NCBI RefSeq assembly: GCF_002236105.1
Contig: NZ_NIWU01000001.1
Coordinates: 620,001-684,000, forward strand
DNA: 64,000 nucleotides
Direction: 5' to 3'
Source: Pseudomonas umsongensis
Lineage (GTDB): Bacteria > Pseudomonadota > Gammaproteobacteria > Pseudomonadales > Pseudomonadaceae
The notes under the pieces are model-generated. The model was not told the DNA's origin. It saw only the letters and a list, made by a program, of their open reading frames with translations, and did not search any database. The number at the start of each line of letters is the position of its first letter. The stretch's first letter is position 1. Positions 29,957 to 38,311 of the stretch are shown piece by piece. Position numbers and translations under genes: made by a program.

Positions 29957-31338
29957 GATTGCAGGCCAGCGAGCAGTTGGCGGGCGCGGTCGACCGCATC
30001 CCGTTCAAGTTGCGCCTTGATCCCGTCGAAGCCTGAGCCGCGGGTAGCGTCCAGGCCCATTCGCGAGGTAGTGCCGTTGACGGACGATGACGGGTCCAGC
30101 GGGCTGCCAGGCAAGCCATCGATGACGAAGATGTCCTGGTGCGGCTGGAAGTGCGTGGCCAGCGCCCACAGCACTTGACTGTCGTCGCTGATATCGATGT
30201 CGCTGTCCACCGCGATCACGGTCTTCAGGTACGGGTCCCAGCCGAGCAGGGCCAGCATGATCTGTCGCGCTTCGCCGTCGCGGCTTTGCTCCAGCGCGAC
30301 GTAGCAATGAAAATGGGTGCCCGAATTCGGGTAGTGCACGGCGGTGACGGCGGGGAAGCGTGCCTTGAGCTTTTCGCTCATCTCCGCTTCCCGGGGCAGT
30401 CGCGCCAGGGTCAGGTGTTCGGCGTAGCGACCGCCGACCACGTCCACCAGCCAGGCGTCCTTGCGCCGCATCAGGGTATCGACCCGCAGTACATTGTTGG
30501 TCGAGCGATCCGAGGAGTAGCCGCTGAATTCACCGAACGGACCTTCTTCGGCATAGGCCGTGGGATCGATCGCACCTTCGAGGACAAATTCTGCGCTGGC
30601 CGGGACGCCGATCCCGTAGCGCGGGGTCTTCACCAGCTCCAGCGGCGCGCCGAACAATCCGCCCGCCACGGCGCGCTCATCGCTGCCGAACGGCAAGCGT
30701 GCGGCCGCCGCGAGCATGAACAAAGGGTGCGCGCCGACCACCATGGCCACGCGCAATTCTTCGCCACGCTCGCGGGCGGTTTGCAGCATGCGCCACAGAT
30801 GGCCCCGTGAGTGCAGGCTGGTGGCGAGGGTCTGCCGGGCGTGGCGCATCGAGCGGTGGTAGCTCATATTGGCGATGCCGCTGACCGGGTCCTCGGCAAT
30901 GATGATCGCGTTGGTGATGTAGGGACCGCGATCACTGGCGAAATGCTTGAGCATCGGCAACAGCGCCAGGTCCACGGCTTCGCCTTCGTAGATCTCGTCC
31001 AGCACCGGGCCGCTTTCCACGTAGCGCGGGGCGATGGGGTTGTTGGCGCGTTGCTGGAACGTCTCGTGCAGTTGCGCCGGGGCAACGCCGAACATTCGTG
31101 CGATACGGGTACGGGAGGCAAACAGGTTGGTGGCCACTGGCACGCCGAAGGTGCCGACTTTTTCGCAGATCAGCAGCGGGTCGCGGCCCAGTGTGGCCAG
31201 GGCATCGACCAGGGCGGTGACGTCCTGGTCGGCTGAAAGGGATTGCCGGACCGTCAGCACATCGTCCGGGTATTGCCGGCGATAGGCGTCTAGAAAAACA
31301 TGAAAATCCTGGGTATCGCCGAGCGTCGAGAGGGTCAT
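29953..31338 (-). CDS. UbiD-family prenyl-FMN-dependent (de)carboxylase
   Basis: A 461-residue decarboxylase, starting at the ATG at 31338 with GAGGTG just upstream; the longer open frame reaches into a repeat and is rejected. UbiD hallmarks are visible: NMSYHRSMRH with the catalytic Arg, EEGPFGEFSGY with the catalytic acid, and DSDIDISDDSQVLWALATHFQP. The family decarboxylates aromatic, heteroaromatic or alpha,beta-unsaturated acids. The coupled UbiX supplies its cofactor. The substrate is unknown; association with a nucleobase permease and amidohydrolases argues for a heteroaromatic acid rather than the ubiquinone precursor. Confidence 0.9.
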   Translation of the reverse strand: MTLSTLGDTQDFHVFLDAYRRQYPDDVLTVRQSLSADQDVTALVDALATLGRDPLLICEKVGTFGVPVATNLFASRTRIARMFGVAPAQLHETFQQRANNPIAPRYVESGPVLDEIYEGEAVDLALLPMLKHFASDRGPYITNAIIIAEDPVSGIANMSYHRSMRHARQTLATSLHSRGHLWRMLQTARERGEELRVAMVVGAHPLFMLAAAARLPFGSDERAVAGGLFGAPLELVKTPRYGIGVPASAEFVLEGAIDPTAYAEEGPFGEFSGYSSDRSTNNVLRVDTLMRRKDAWLVDVVGGRYAEHLTLARLPREAEMSEKLKARFPAVTAVHYPNSGTHFHCYVALEQSRDGEARQIMLALLGWDPYLKTVIAVDSDIDISDDSQVLWALATHFQPHQDIFVIDGLPGSPLDPSSSVNGTTSRMGLDATRGSGFDGIKAQLERDAVDRARQLLAGLQS

Positions 31339-31372
31339 GGTTTCACCTCGTGAAAAAGGGACAGCGAGGTCC

Positions 31373-31463
31373 CTGTGGGAGCGAGCCTGCTCGCGAAGAG
31401 GCCGTGTCAGGCGACATCTGTACCGCCTGACACTCCGCTTTCGCGAGCAGGCTCGCTCCCACA
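31373..31463. repeat. Paired REP-like palindrome (TGTGGGAGCGAGCCTGCTCGCGA family)
   Basis: Same family as 29293, with near-perfect outer arms. It fills most of the gap between the first amidohydrolase gene and the UbiD gene. Confidence 0.88.
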
Positions 31464-31470
31464 TGGGGTA

Positions 31471-32376
31471 CTACGGGTACGTCGTGGTCAGGCGAATATC
31501 CGCCTCGGCCAGGTCCTTGGGTGGCGGCGTCGGTTCGATGCCGCACAACCGGGCGATGTTGTTGCCCAGGTAATCCTCAAGGTGGTCCTCGTCGATGCCC
31601 AGGCCTTGTGGTGCGGGCGAGCACAGCACCTCAAGCTCGCGCAGCCACATGCCCGGCTCGTTCGGCGGCGAGTCGGTGCCGAACACGATCTTGTTGCGTG
31701 GCAGGTCCTTGGCGAACTCGACAATCCGTGACTGGAAGCACCAGCCCGATTCGCAGAACACGTTCGGCGTGTCCATGGCCATCCAGAACGCTTCGAACGA
31801 GTAGTTGCCGCCGGTCTGGATACCGAAGTGGCCGATGATGAAATTGACCATCGGGAACTCACGGATGATCGGGTAGAACATGGTTGGAATGGTGTACGGG
31901 CCGTCGCCCGTGTGGATCAGCACCACGATGTTGTACTTGGCACACACCTTCATTGCCGGACGCAGCCAGTCCAGCGCCCGGTCCGGACGATAACCGTGCA
32001 TGTTGGCGTGCAGCTTGAGCATCTTGAAACCGTATTCCTTGATGTGGAACTCCAGCTCCGCCGCACCGTTTTCCGGCCCCCAGCGCGGGTTGAAGTTGAA
32101 ATTGCCGATGAAACGGTCGGGGTATTTCACGCACAGTTCGGCGACGTAGGACATGTAGTCCCGCACACCCTCACGGCCACGGCGGTTGCCGTCGCGGTAA
32201 CCGGTGTTGCCCGGCGGTGGCTGGATGAAACCCATGTCGATGCGGCGCGGCTTGCCGTTGATCATGTACGGGCCGTCCATCAGCTTGAGCATGCGCTCGC
32301 CGGTGAAGGGTTCGCCGGTGTGGCGCCAGGCCTCGTCGACCAGGTTGGTGGGGTGCAGATGGGTATCGATGATCAT
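31471..32376 (-). CDS. Amidohydrolase-2 (ACMSD-like) family enzyme, apparently metal-competent
   Basis: A 301-residue TIM-barrel amidohydrolase of the group that includes ACMSD, gamma-resorcylate decarboxylase and isoorotate decarboxylase. All expected metal ligands are present: HxH in MIIDTHLHPT (residues 6 and 8), His in VVLIHTGDGPY, His in FIIGHFGIQTGG and Asp in VFGTDSPPNEPGMW. It starts 4 bp after the stop of a paralogue and shares with it the N-terminal WRHxGxPFTGER segment and the C-terminal LGNNxAR…GxEPTPPP. The reaction may be hydrolytic or a metal-dependent decarboxylation; the substrate is unknown. Confidence 0.85.
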   Translation of the reverse strand: MIIDTHLHPTNLVDEAWRHTGEPFTGERMLKLMDGPYMINGKPRRIDMGFIQPPPGNTGYRDGNRRGREGVRDYMSYVAELCVKYPDRFIGNFNFNPRWGPENGAAELEFHIKEYGFKMLKLHANMHGYRPDRALDWLRPAMKVCAKYNIVVLIHTGDGPYTIPTMFYPIIREFPMVNFIIGHFGIQTGGNYSFEAFWMAMDTPNVFCESGWCFQSRIVEFAKDLPRNKIVFGTDSPPNEPGMWLRELEVLCSPAPQGLGIDEDHLEDYLGNNIARLCGIEPTPPPKDLAEADIRLTTTYP

Positions 32377-32380
32377 CGGT

Positions 32381-33310
32381 TCAGCTCCTGGCCAGTTGCG
32401 TGGTGACGGGACGCTTGAGTTGCGCCTCTGCTTCGGAAACGGAACGGGGTGGCGGCGTGGGTTCGAGGCCGATCATCCGTGCGGTGTTGTTGCCCAGGTA
32501 CTCTTCAAGGGTGTCTTCGTCGAGGTTCAGGCCTTGCGGCGGTTCGTGGCACAGCACTTCCAGCAGGCGCAGCCACATGCCCGGTTCGTTCGGCGGCGTA
32601 TCGGTACCGAAGAGAATCTTGTGGGTGGGCAAGACCTTGGCGAACTCGACGATCCGCGATTGCAGGCACCAACCCGATTCGCAGTAGACGTTGGGCAACT
32701 CCATCGCCCATTGCATCGGTTCGAACACGTAGACGCCGCCGGTCTGCACGCCGAAGTGAGCCATGATGAAATCGACGTTGGGAAACTCCTTGATCATCGG
32801 CACCCATTCCGACGGGATGCTGTACGGCCCATCGCCGGTGTGCAGCTTGACCGGGATGCCCAGTTCGGCGCACTTCTCGAAGGCCGGGCGCACCCAGTCC
32901 AGGGCGCGGTCAGGACGGTAGGCGTGCATGTTGGCCTGCATCTGGACCATCTTGAAGCCGTGTTCCTTGACGTAGCGCTCGATGGCCTCGACGCCGTTTT
33001 CCACGCCGCAGCGCGGGTTGTAGACGAAGCAACCGATGAAGCGATCCGGGTAGGCCTGGACCATTTTCAGCGTGTAGGCCATGTAGGCGTCGATGGATTC
33101 GCGCCCGCTGAGTTCACCGTCGGTCCAGGTGTAGATGGTGTTGCCCTGCGGGGGCTGGATGAAGGCTTTGTCGATGCGGCGAGGTTTGCCGTTGACCATG
33201 TACGGGCCATCCATCATCTGCAGTAGACGCTCGCCGGTGAACGGGTCGCCGTCATGCCTCCAGGCGAGGTCCACCAGATCGGTGGGATAGCAACTGATAT
33301 CGATGATCAT
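32381..33310 (-). CDS. Amidohydrolase-2 family paralogue lacking the HxH metal motif
   Basis: A 309-residue paralogue of the following gene. Where the partner has DTHLH, this protein reads DISCY (MIIDISCYPT), so both N-terminal metal histidines are gone. The other ligands persist: His in VKLHTGDGPYS, His in FIMAHFGVQTGG and Asp in LFGTDTPPNEPGMW. It could be a catalytically altered enzyme or a structural partner in a heteromer with the intact paralogue. It is the first gene of the leftward run, downstream of the LysR gene. Confidence 0.82.
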   Translation of the reverse strand: MIIDISCYPTDLVDLAWRHDGDPFTGERLLQMMDGPYMVNGKPRRIDKAFIQPPQGNTIYTWTDGELSGRESIDAYMAYTLKMVQAYPDRFIGCFVYNPRCGVENGVEAIERYVKEHGFKMVQMQANMHAYRPDRALDWVRPAFEKCAELGIPVKLHTGDGPYSIPSEWVPMIKEFPNVDFIMAHFGVQTGGVYVFEPMQWAMELPNVYCESGWCLQSRIVEFAKVLPTHKILFGTDTPPNEPGMWLRLLEVLCHEPPQGLNLDEDTLEEYLGNNTARMIGLEPTPPPRSVSEAEAQLKRPVTTQLARS

Positions 33311-33566
33311 TGAAGTCGATCTCCTGATAGCGGGGAAAGGAACCTTGCGGTTCGCTAGCAGCCACGTCCGGGCAATCGGCCATTTCTATGCGCAAAGACT
33401 CACGCATTCCCTCGCCTGGTCGCATCCGGCTCGGGACGCTGGCTGCTTGGGGAGGAGTATTGGAAGGGGGGGTGAGGTTCGTACAATATTAATTGGGTAG
33501 GGGTTTGATATGCGTTCGATATGGAGCATGAGTGGTGGGTTTTTCCGGCCTCTTCGCGAGCAGGCG

Positions 33567-34457
33567 TCAGTGTTGTGTACGCAAAGCCAACTGCTTGACC
33601 GCCTCGACCACCGGCGCCACGCGCTCACCATGTCCCGGCGGCCACACCGCATACAGGTTGTAATGCGCCGCAATCTGCGCCTCGTTCAACATCACCAGCC
33701 GACCGCTACGCAACGCATCTGCCGCCAGCAAACCGCGCACCAGTCCCGCGCCAACACCGGCCTCGGCCGCCGCAATCAGGTTGGCCGCGTTATCGAACAC
33801 CACCCTTGCCGCAGGCTCGACGGGAGGCATTCCCGCCGCATCCAGCCAAGGAATCCACGACCGTCGCGTATACCCCAGCAACGGCAGTTCGAGGATCTGC
33901 GCCGGGCTCAGCGGTAACTGCAAACCGTGCCGCTCAAGCAATCGGGGCGACGCCACCGCCATCACCCGATCCCCGCAAATCTGCGTCATCTCGCAGTCGT
34001 CCCAATCGCCATAGCCGTAGCGCAGGGCCAGGTCCACGCGTTCAAACGTGCTGCGGTCCGAGCGCGGCATCGACAGCAACACCACCTCATGCTCGGGCAA
34101 CAGGTCCAAAAGCTGTGGCAAGCGCGGATTGAGCCAGCTCTGGGCCAGTTCGCTGTCTACGTCGATCGTCAGCCTCTGCGCCACACTGCGGTTCTTTACC
34201 GAAGACAGCGCCCGGTCGATTTGCGCCAGGCCGTCGGACAGCACGCTGGCAAACAACTGCCCGGCGTCAGTCAGGTTGCTGCCACCCCCTTCGCGCACGA
34301 ACAGCGGCTGACCGATGAAGTCTTCCAGGGAACGGATCTGCTGGCTGATGGCGCTGTGGGTCAGGTCCAGTTTGCGCGCGGCGCTGGAGAAACTGCCGCT
34401 GCGGGCGGCCTGGATGAAGGCACTCATGGACTGCACCGACGGGTATCGCTTGTACAT
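33567..34457 (-). CDS. LysR-family transcriptional regulator
   Basis: A 296-residue LysR regulator with the N-terminal winged helix-turn-helix ([43 protein letters not shown]) and an inducer-binding domain. It lies upstream of the amidohydrolase gene on the same strand and divergent from the molybdenum hydroxylase genes (119 bp between starts), so it can regulate either. The GcvA-like architecture gives no inducer. The 256-bp stretch 33311-33566 between it and the amidohydrolase gene contains only a degenerate piece of a REP half-site near 33550. Confidence 0.88.
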   Translation of the reverse strand: MYKRYPSVQSMSAFIQAARSGSFSSAARKLDLTHSAISQQIRSLEDFIGQPLFVREGGGSNLTDAGQLFASVLSDGLAQIDRALSSVKNRSVAQRLTIDVDSELAQSWLNPRLPQLLDLLPEHEVVLLSMPRSDRSTFERVDLALRYGYGDWDDCEMTQICGDRVMAVASPRLLERHGLQLPLSPAQILELPLLGYTRRSWIPWLDAAGMPPVEPAARVVFDNAANLIAAAEAGVGAGLVRGLLAADALRSGRLVMLNEAQIAAHYNLYAVWPPGHGERVAPVVEAVKQLALRTQH

Positions 34458-34575
34458 GCTGTTAGTCCTACTTACACAGGATGGCAGAAATCGTCGCTGG
34501 CCCGATTTTCACCAGGCTTCCAATAATCGAGCACCAGGCCTGCACAAAGACGGGCCGCTCTCTTGGAGCCTGACA

Positions 34576-35040
34576 ATGATCGAATTCACGGTAAACGGCG
34601 AACGACGCGAGCTGGTAGAGACGTCCCCCTCCATGCCCTTGTTATGGGTGCTGCGCGACCATTTGAAACTCACCGGCACCAAGTTCGGTTGCGGCATGGG
34701 CCTGTGCGGCGCCTGCACTGTGCATCTGGACGGTGTCGCGGTGCGGTCCTGCCAATTGCCGGTGGCCGCCGTGGCGGGGCATCGGATCACCACCATCGAA
34801 GGCCTGTCGCCCACTGGGCAGCATCCGCTGCAACTGGCCTGGGTTGCCGAAGATGTGCCGCAATGCGGTTACTGTCAATCCGGTCAGATCATGTCCGCCG
34901 CCGCGTTGCTCAGCTCCGGTGCAGAAGTGAGCGACGACTCGATCCGCAATGCCATGTCCGGCAACCTGTGCCGCTGCGGCACCTACGGGCGGATCAACAA
35001 GGCGATCAAACGCGCGGCCAACGCGCCGAAGGAGGCGTGA
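34576..35040 (+). CDS. Molybdenum hydroxylase, 2Fe-2S subunit (isoquinoline 1-oxidoreductase alpha-like)
   Basis: A 154-residue iron-sulfur subunit. The plant-ferredoxin-type cluster motif is [15 protein letters not shown] and the second cluster uses [10 protein letters not shown] and [11 protein letters not shown]. It passes electrons from the molybdenum centre of the large subunit to an acceptor. The start at 34576 gives the family length; the upstream open frame crosses the LysR promoter. Its TGA overlaps the ATG of the large subunit (ATGA), so the two are coupled. It has no signal peptide of its own and would travel with the Tat-tagged partner. Confidence 0.92.
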   Translation: MIEFTVNGERRELVETSPSMPLLWVLRDHLKLTGTKFGCGMGLCGACTVHLDGVAVRSCQLPVAAVAGHRITTIEGLSPTGQHPLQLAWVAEDVPQCGYCQSGQIMSAAALLSSGAEVSDDSIRNAMSGNLCRCGTYGRINKAIKRAANAPKEA

Positions 35041-37244
35041 TGTCGATTTCACGGATGGATCTCTCGCGACGTACGTTTCTCAAGCAAACCGCGACCGCTG
35101 CCAGCGGCCTGGCCATCGCGTTTTACCTGCCCTGCGGCCTGTCTGCGACAGACCCCAAGGCCCCGACGCCGGCCAGTGACTTCGAACCCAATGCCTGGGT
35201 GCGCATCCTGCCCGACGGCACGGTGAAACTGGTGGTGCACAAGCACGATTCCGGCACCGGCACGCACACCGCGCTGGCCGCGTGCGTAGCCGAGGAGCTG
35301 GACGTCAACCCGATGTCTGTGCAGGTGATCTCGCCGGAAAATCCGTTCTTCGAAACCTACATTCACCCGATCTGGAAGGTCTTCTCCACCGGCGGCAGTA
35401 CCAGCGTGTCGCTGGAGTACGAGCGCCTGCGCATGGCCGGGGCGACGGCGCGCACGTTGTTGCTCACCGCCGCCGCCAGGCAGTGGAAAGTCAGCGCCGA
35501 CACCTGTACCACCGAGGAGGGGCGCGTCGTGCATGCGGCGACCCAGCGCAGCCTTGGTTACGGTGAACTGGCCGTGGTTGCCGCGCATCTGCCGGCACCG
35601 ACCAAGGTCACGCTCAAGGACCCGGCGCAGTTCAAGTACATCGGCAAGCTGCGGCACAAGCGCGACGCCCAGGCCAAGGTCTGCGGGCGCTTCACCTACA
35701 GTATCGACGTGGTGCTGCCGGACATGCTGGTGGCGGTGATTCAGCGCGCGCCCGTGGTCGGGGCGAGCGTCGTATCGGTGGACAGCACGGCGGCGCTGCA
35801 GGTGCCGGGCGTGCGCAAGGTGATCAAGGTGCCGGGCCGTCCCGACGTACTCGGCGGTAACGTCGCGGGCGTGGCGGTGTTGGCGGACCATTACTGGGCC
35901 GCGCATCAGGGCCGCGCGTTGCTCGAGGTGCAATGGAGCGACTCACCGCTGGCCGGTTTCGACAGCGATGAACTACACAAGGCCCAGGCAGCTGCGCTGG
36001 CAGACGAGGGCGCACAACGGGTCCGTGCAATGGCTGCCGGGGACGTGAGCGGACAATGGCCGAACGCCGCGAAACTGCTCGAAGCCGAGTACCGCATGCC
36101 CTACAAGGTGCAGAATCCGCTCGAGCCGATTTGCATCACCGCACAGGTCAAGGATAACGCCATCATCTATTGGGGCGGCGTGCAGGTGCCTTCCTCGGCC
36201 CTGGAAGCGGCGAAAACGGTGTGCAAGATCGTCCAGGACAAGGTCACCATCCATGAGTTGGTGTCCGGCGGCAGTTTCGGCGCGCGCGAAGCCAAGTACT
36301 GGTTGTTCGAAGTGGCGTACCTGGCGCAGCAAACCAGGGTGCCGGTAAAACTGATGAACAGCCGTGAAGACGAAATGCGTTCATTGTTCATGCACCCGGC
36401 CACGCTCCATCGGGCCAAGGGGGCGCTGGACGCCCAGGGACACTTGACGGCGTTGCAGCTGGAGGCCGTGTCACCCGCCTCGCCAGAGCAGTGGGAACCG
36501 GGCTACTTCGAACGTCCCGATAAAATGGACTACAGCACCACCGAGGCCATCACCGCGTGGGATTTCGCCTATCGCCCGGCAAACCTCGACCTTGCATGGG
36601 TCAGGCACGAAACCCGGGTGCCCAGCGGCTGGTATCGCTCGGTGAGCTTCATCCCCAACGTGTTCGCCGTGGAGAGCTTCATGGATGAGCTGGCCCATGG
36701 CGCAGGGCAAGACCCGTTGGCCATGCGCCTGGCCAACATGCAGGATCGGCCACGGCACGTTGCGGTGCTCAAAAGCGCTGCCGAGCGCGCCGGTTGGGGC
36801 CAGCCCCTGCCTGAAGGGACGGCGTTGGGGATCGCCACCAACCAGGGCTACAGCAGTTTCATCGCGGTGGTTGCACGGGTGTCGAAACAGGATGGCGTAG
36901 TCAAGGTCGAGAAGCTCACCTGCGTTGTCGATTGCGGTCTGGCCGTTTCGCCTGGCGGCGTCGAAGAACAGATCTACGGCGGCCTGATGTGGGGCCTGGG
37001 GCACGCCTTGTTCGATCGCCTGGACATCAGGCAAGGCAGGGTGGTGCAAAGCAACTTCCACGATTACCGGGTAACGCGCATGTCGGACATGCCGGCGCTG
37101 GACATCCTGCTGGTCGAGGGTGATCCGGGCAAGCCCGGTGGTGTAGGCGAGCTGGGCAGCCCATCGGTGGCCCCGGCCATCGCCAATGCCCTGTTCAGCC
37201 TGACCGGCGTGCGCCAGCGCTCGACCCCCTTGAACCTGGGGTAG
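35040..37244 (+). CDS. Molybdenum hydroxylase, molybdopterin-binding subunit with Tat signal (IorB-like)
   Basis: A 734-residue aldehyde oxidase/xanthine dehydrogenase-family large subunit. A twin-arginine signal (MDLSRRTFLKQTATAASGLA) shows export to the periplasm. Molybdopterin contacts are visible in VSGGSFGAREAKYW and the catalytic Glu in GGVGELGSPSVAPAIANAL. The two-subunit, Tat-exported design matches isoquinoline, nicotinate or aldehyde oxidoreductases of the IorAB type. No cytochrome c subunit or FAD subunit is adjacent, so the electron acceptor is unclear. Maturation may rely on the XdhC protein at 23.9 kb. Confidence 0.9.
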   Translation: MSISRMDLSRRTFLKQTATAASGLAIAFYLPCGLSATDPKAPTPASDFEPNAWVRILPDGTVKLVVHKHDSGTGTHTALAACVAEELDVNPMSVQVISPENPFFETYIHPIWKVFSTGGSTSVSLEYERLRMAGATARTLLLTAAARQWKVSADTCTTEEGRVVHAATQRSLGYGELAVVAAHLPAPTKVTLKDPAQFKYIGKLRHKRDAQAKVCGRFTYSIDVVLPDMLVAVIQRAPVVGASVVSVDSTAALQVPGVRKVIKVPGRPDVLGGNVAGVAVLADHYWAAHQGRALLEVQWSDSPLAGFDSDELHKAQAAALADEGAQRVRAMAAGDVSGQWPNAAKLLEAEYRMPYKVQNPLEPICITAQVKDNAIIYWGGVQVPSSALEAAKTVCKIVQDKVTIHELVSGGSFGAREAKYWLFEVAYLAQQTRVPVKLMNSREDEMRSLFMHPATLHRAKGALDAQGHLTALQLEAVSPASPEQWEPGYFERPDKMDYSTTEAITAWDFAYRPANLDLAWVRHETRVPSGWYRSVSFIPNVFAVESFMDELAHGAGQDPLAMRLANMQDRPRHVAVLKSAAERAGWGQPLPEGTALGIATNQGYSSFIAVVARVSKQDGVVKVEKLTCVVDCGLAVSPGGVEEQIYGGLMWGLGHALFDRLDIRQGRVVQSNFHDYRVTRMSDMPALDILLVEGDPGKPGGVGELGSPSVAPAIANALFSLTGVRQRSTPLNLG

Positions 37245-37249
37245 TTGTC

Positions 37250-38143
37250 ATGGACTTGCGTCTGTTGCGCTACTTCATGGCGCTGGCCGAAGAGCTGCAT
37301 TTCGGCCGGGCCGCCACCCGCTTGCACATATGCCAGCCTCCGCTGAGCCAGCAGATTCGGCTGCTGGAGGAGGAACTCGGGACGCCGCTGTTCGAGCGCA
37401 GTCATCACCGGGTCGAGCTGACCGCCGCCGGGCAGATGCTCAAGGAACAGGCACCGCTGGTGTTCGAACAGCTCAACCGTGCGCTCGACCTGACACGGCA
37501 AACCGGTCGCGGCCAGTTGGGCGAGCTGGAAATCGGCATGATCAGTTCGGTGATGGTCGGTGTGCTGCCTCGGGCCTTGCACCTGTTTCGCGAACGTTAT
37601 CCGCAGGTGAGCTGGCGCCTGCATGAGATGACGCCGGCGGCGCAGGTCAAGGCGCTCAAGGAAAAACGCATCGATGCCTGCGTGTTCCGGGTCGGCTATG
37701 ACGATCCGCAGTTGCGCAATGAACTGCTGATCTACGAGCCGATCCGGGTGGTCATGCCGGTCGATCACCCGCTGGCCGCAAAACAGCTTCTGGCACCCGC
37801 GGACTTGGCGCCCGAGCCGTTCGTGGCGCTGGAGCTCAAGCAATCGCGTTTTGCCGATTTTCTCTACCAGTGCTGTATCCAGGCCGGATTCACGCCGCAG
37901 ATTCGCCAGCAGGTGATCGAGGTGCAAACCTTGCTCAGCCTGGTCCGCGCCGGTTTCGGCGTGGCCTTGTTGCCGGCCTCCATCGAACAGCTGGCGCCTG
38001 CAGGCCTGGTGTTCCGGCGCCTGACCCCGGCGTTGCCGGAGGTGCCGTTGTACGCTACCTACCGAGCGGACGACGATTCGCCGGTACTCAAGCTGTTTCT
38101 CGATACGTTGCGTGAGCTGGTCCTGCAAGACCGGCCGGCTTAA
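37250..38143 (+). CDS. LysR-family transcriptional regulator
   Basis: A 297-residue LysR protein, 5 bp after the hydroxylase large subunit. HTH region: MDLRLLRYFMALAEELHFGRAATRLHICQPPLSQQIRLLEEELG. The inducer domain has the form common to regulators of aromatic-acid breakdown (BenM/CatM/CbnR-like: DLRLLRYF start, PLSQQIRxLE), which would suit a hydroxylated aromatic inducer. Co-transcription with the hydroxylase genes is likely from the spacing. Confidence 0.88.
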   Translation: MDLRLLRYFMALAEELHFGRAATRLHICQPPLSQQIRLLEEELGTPLFERSHHRVELTAAGQMLKEQAPLVFEQLNRALDLTRQTGRGQLGELEIGMISSVMVGVLPRALHLFRERYPQVSWRLHEMTPAAQVKALKEKRIDACVFRVGYDDPQLRNELLIYEPIRVVMPVDHPLAAKQLLAPADLAPEPFVALELKQSRFADFLYQCCIQAGFTPQIRQQVIEVQTLLSLVRAGFGVALLPASIEQLAPAGLVFRRLTPALPEVPLYATYRADDDSPVLKLFLDTLRELVLQDRPA

Positions 38144-38152
38144 CGCACAACC

Positions 38153-38243
38153 TTGTGGGAGCGGGCTTGCTCGTGAAGGCGGTGGATCAGTCCCTGAATC
38201 TGTTGAATGACACACCGCTTCGCGAGCAAGCCCGCTCCCACAG
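38153..38243. repeat. Paired REP-like palindrome (TGTGGGAGCGGGCTTGCTCG family)
   Basis: Arms TTGTGGGAGCGGGCTTGCTC and GAGCAAGCCCGCTCCCACAG flank a loop with a further short inverted repeat. It lies between the LysR gene and the PAS-LuxR gene. Confidence 0.85.
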
Positions 38244-38311
38244 GTTCTTTGCACTATCCGAAAAACAGGCGGTCGGAGACTTCACAGAGTCACCCAACTT
38301 GTGGAGTCGCA

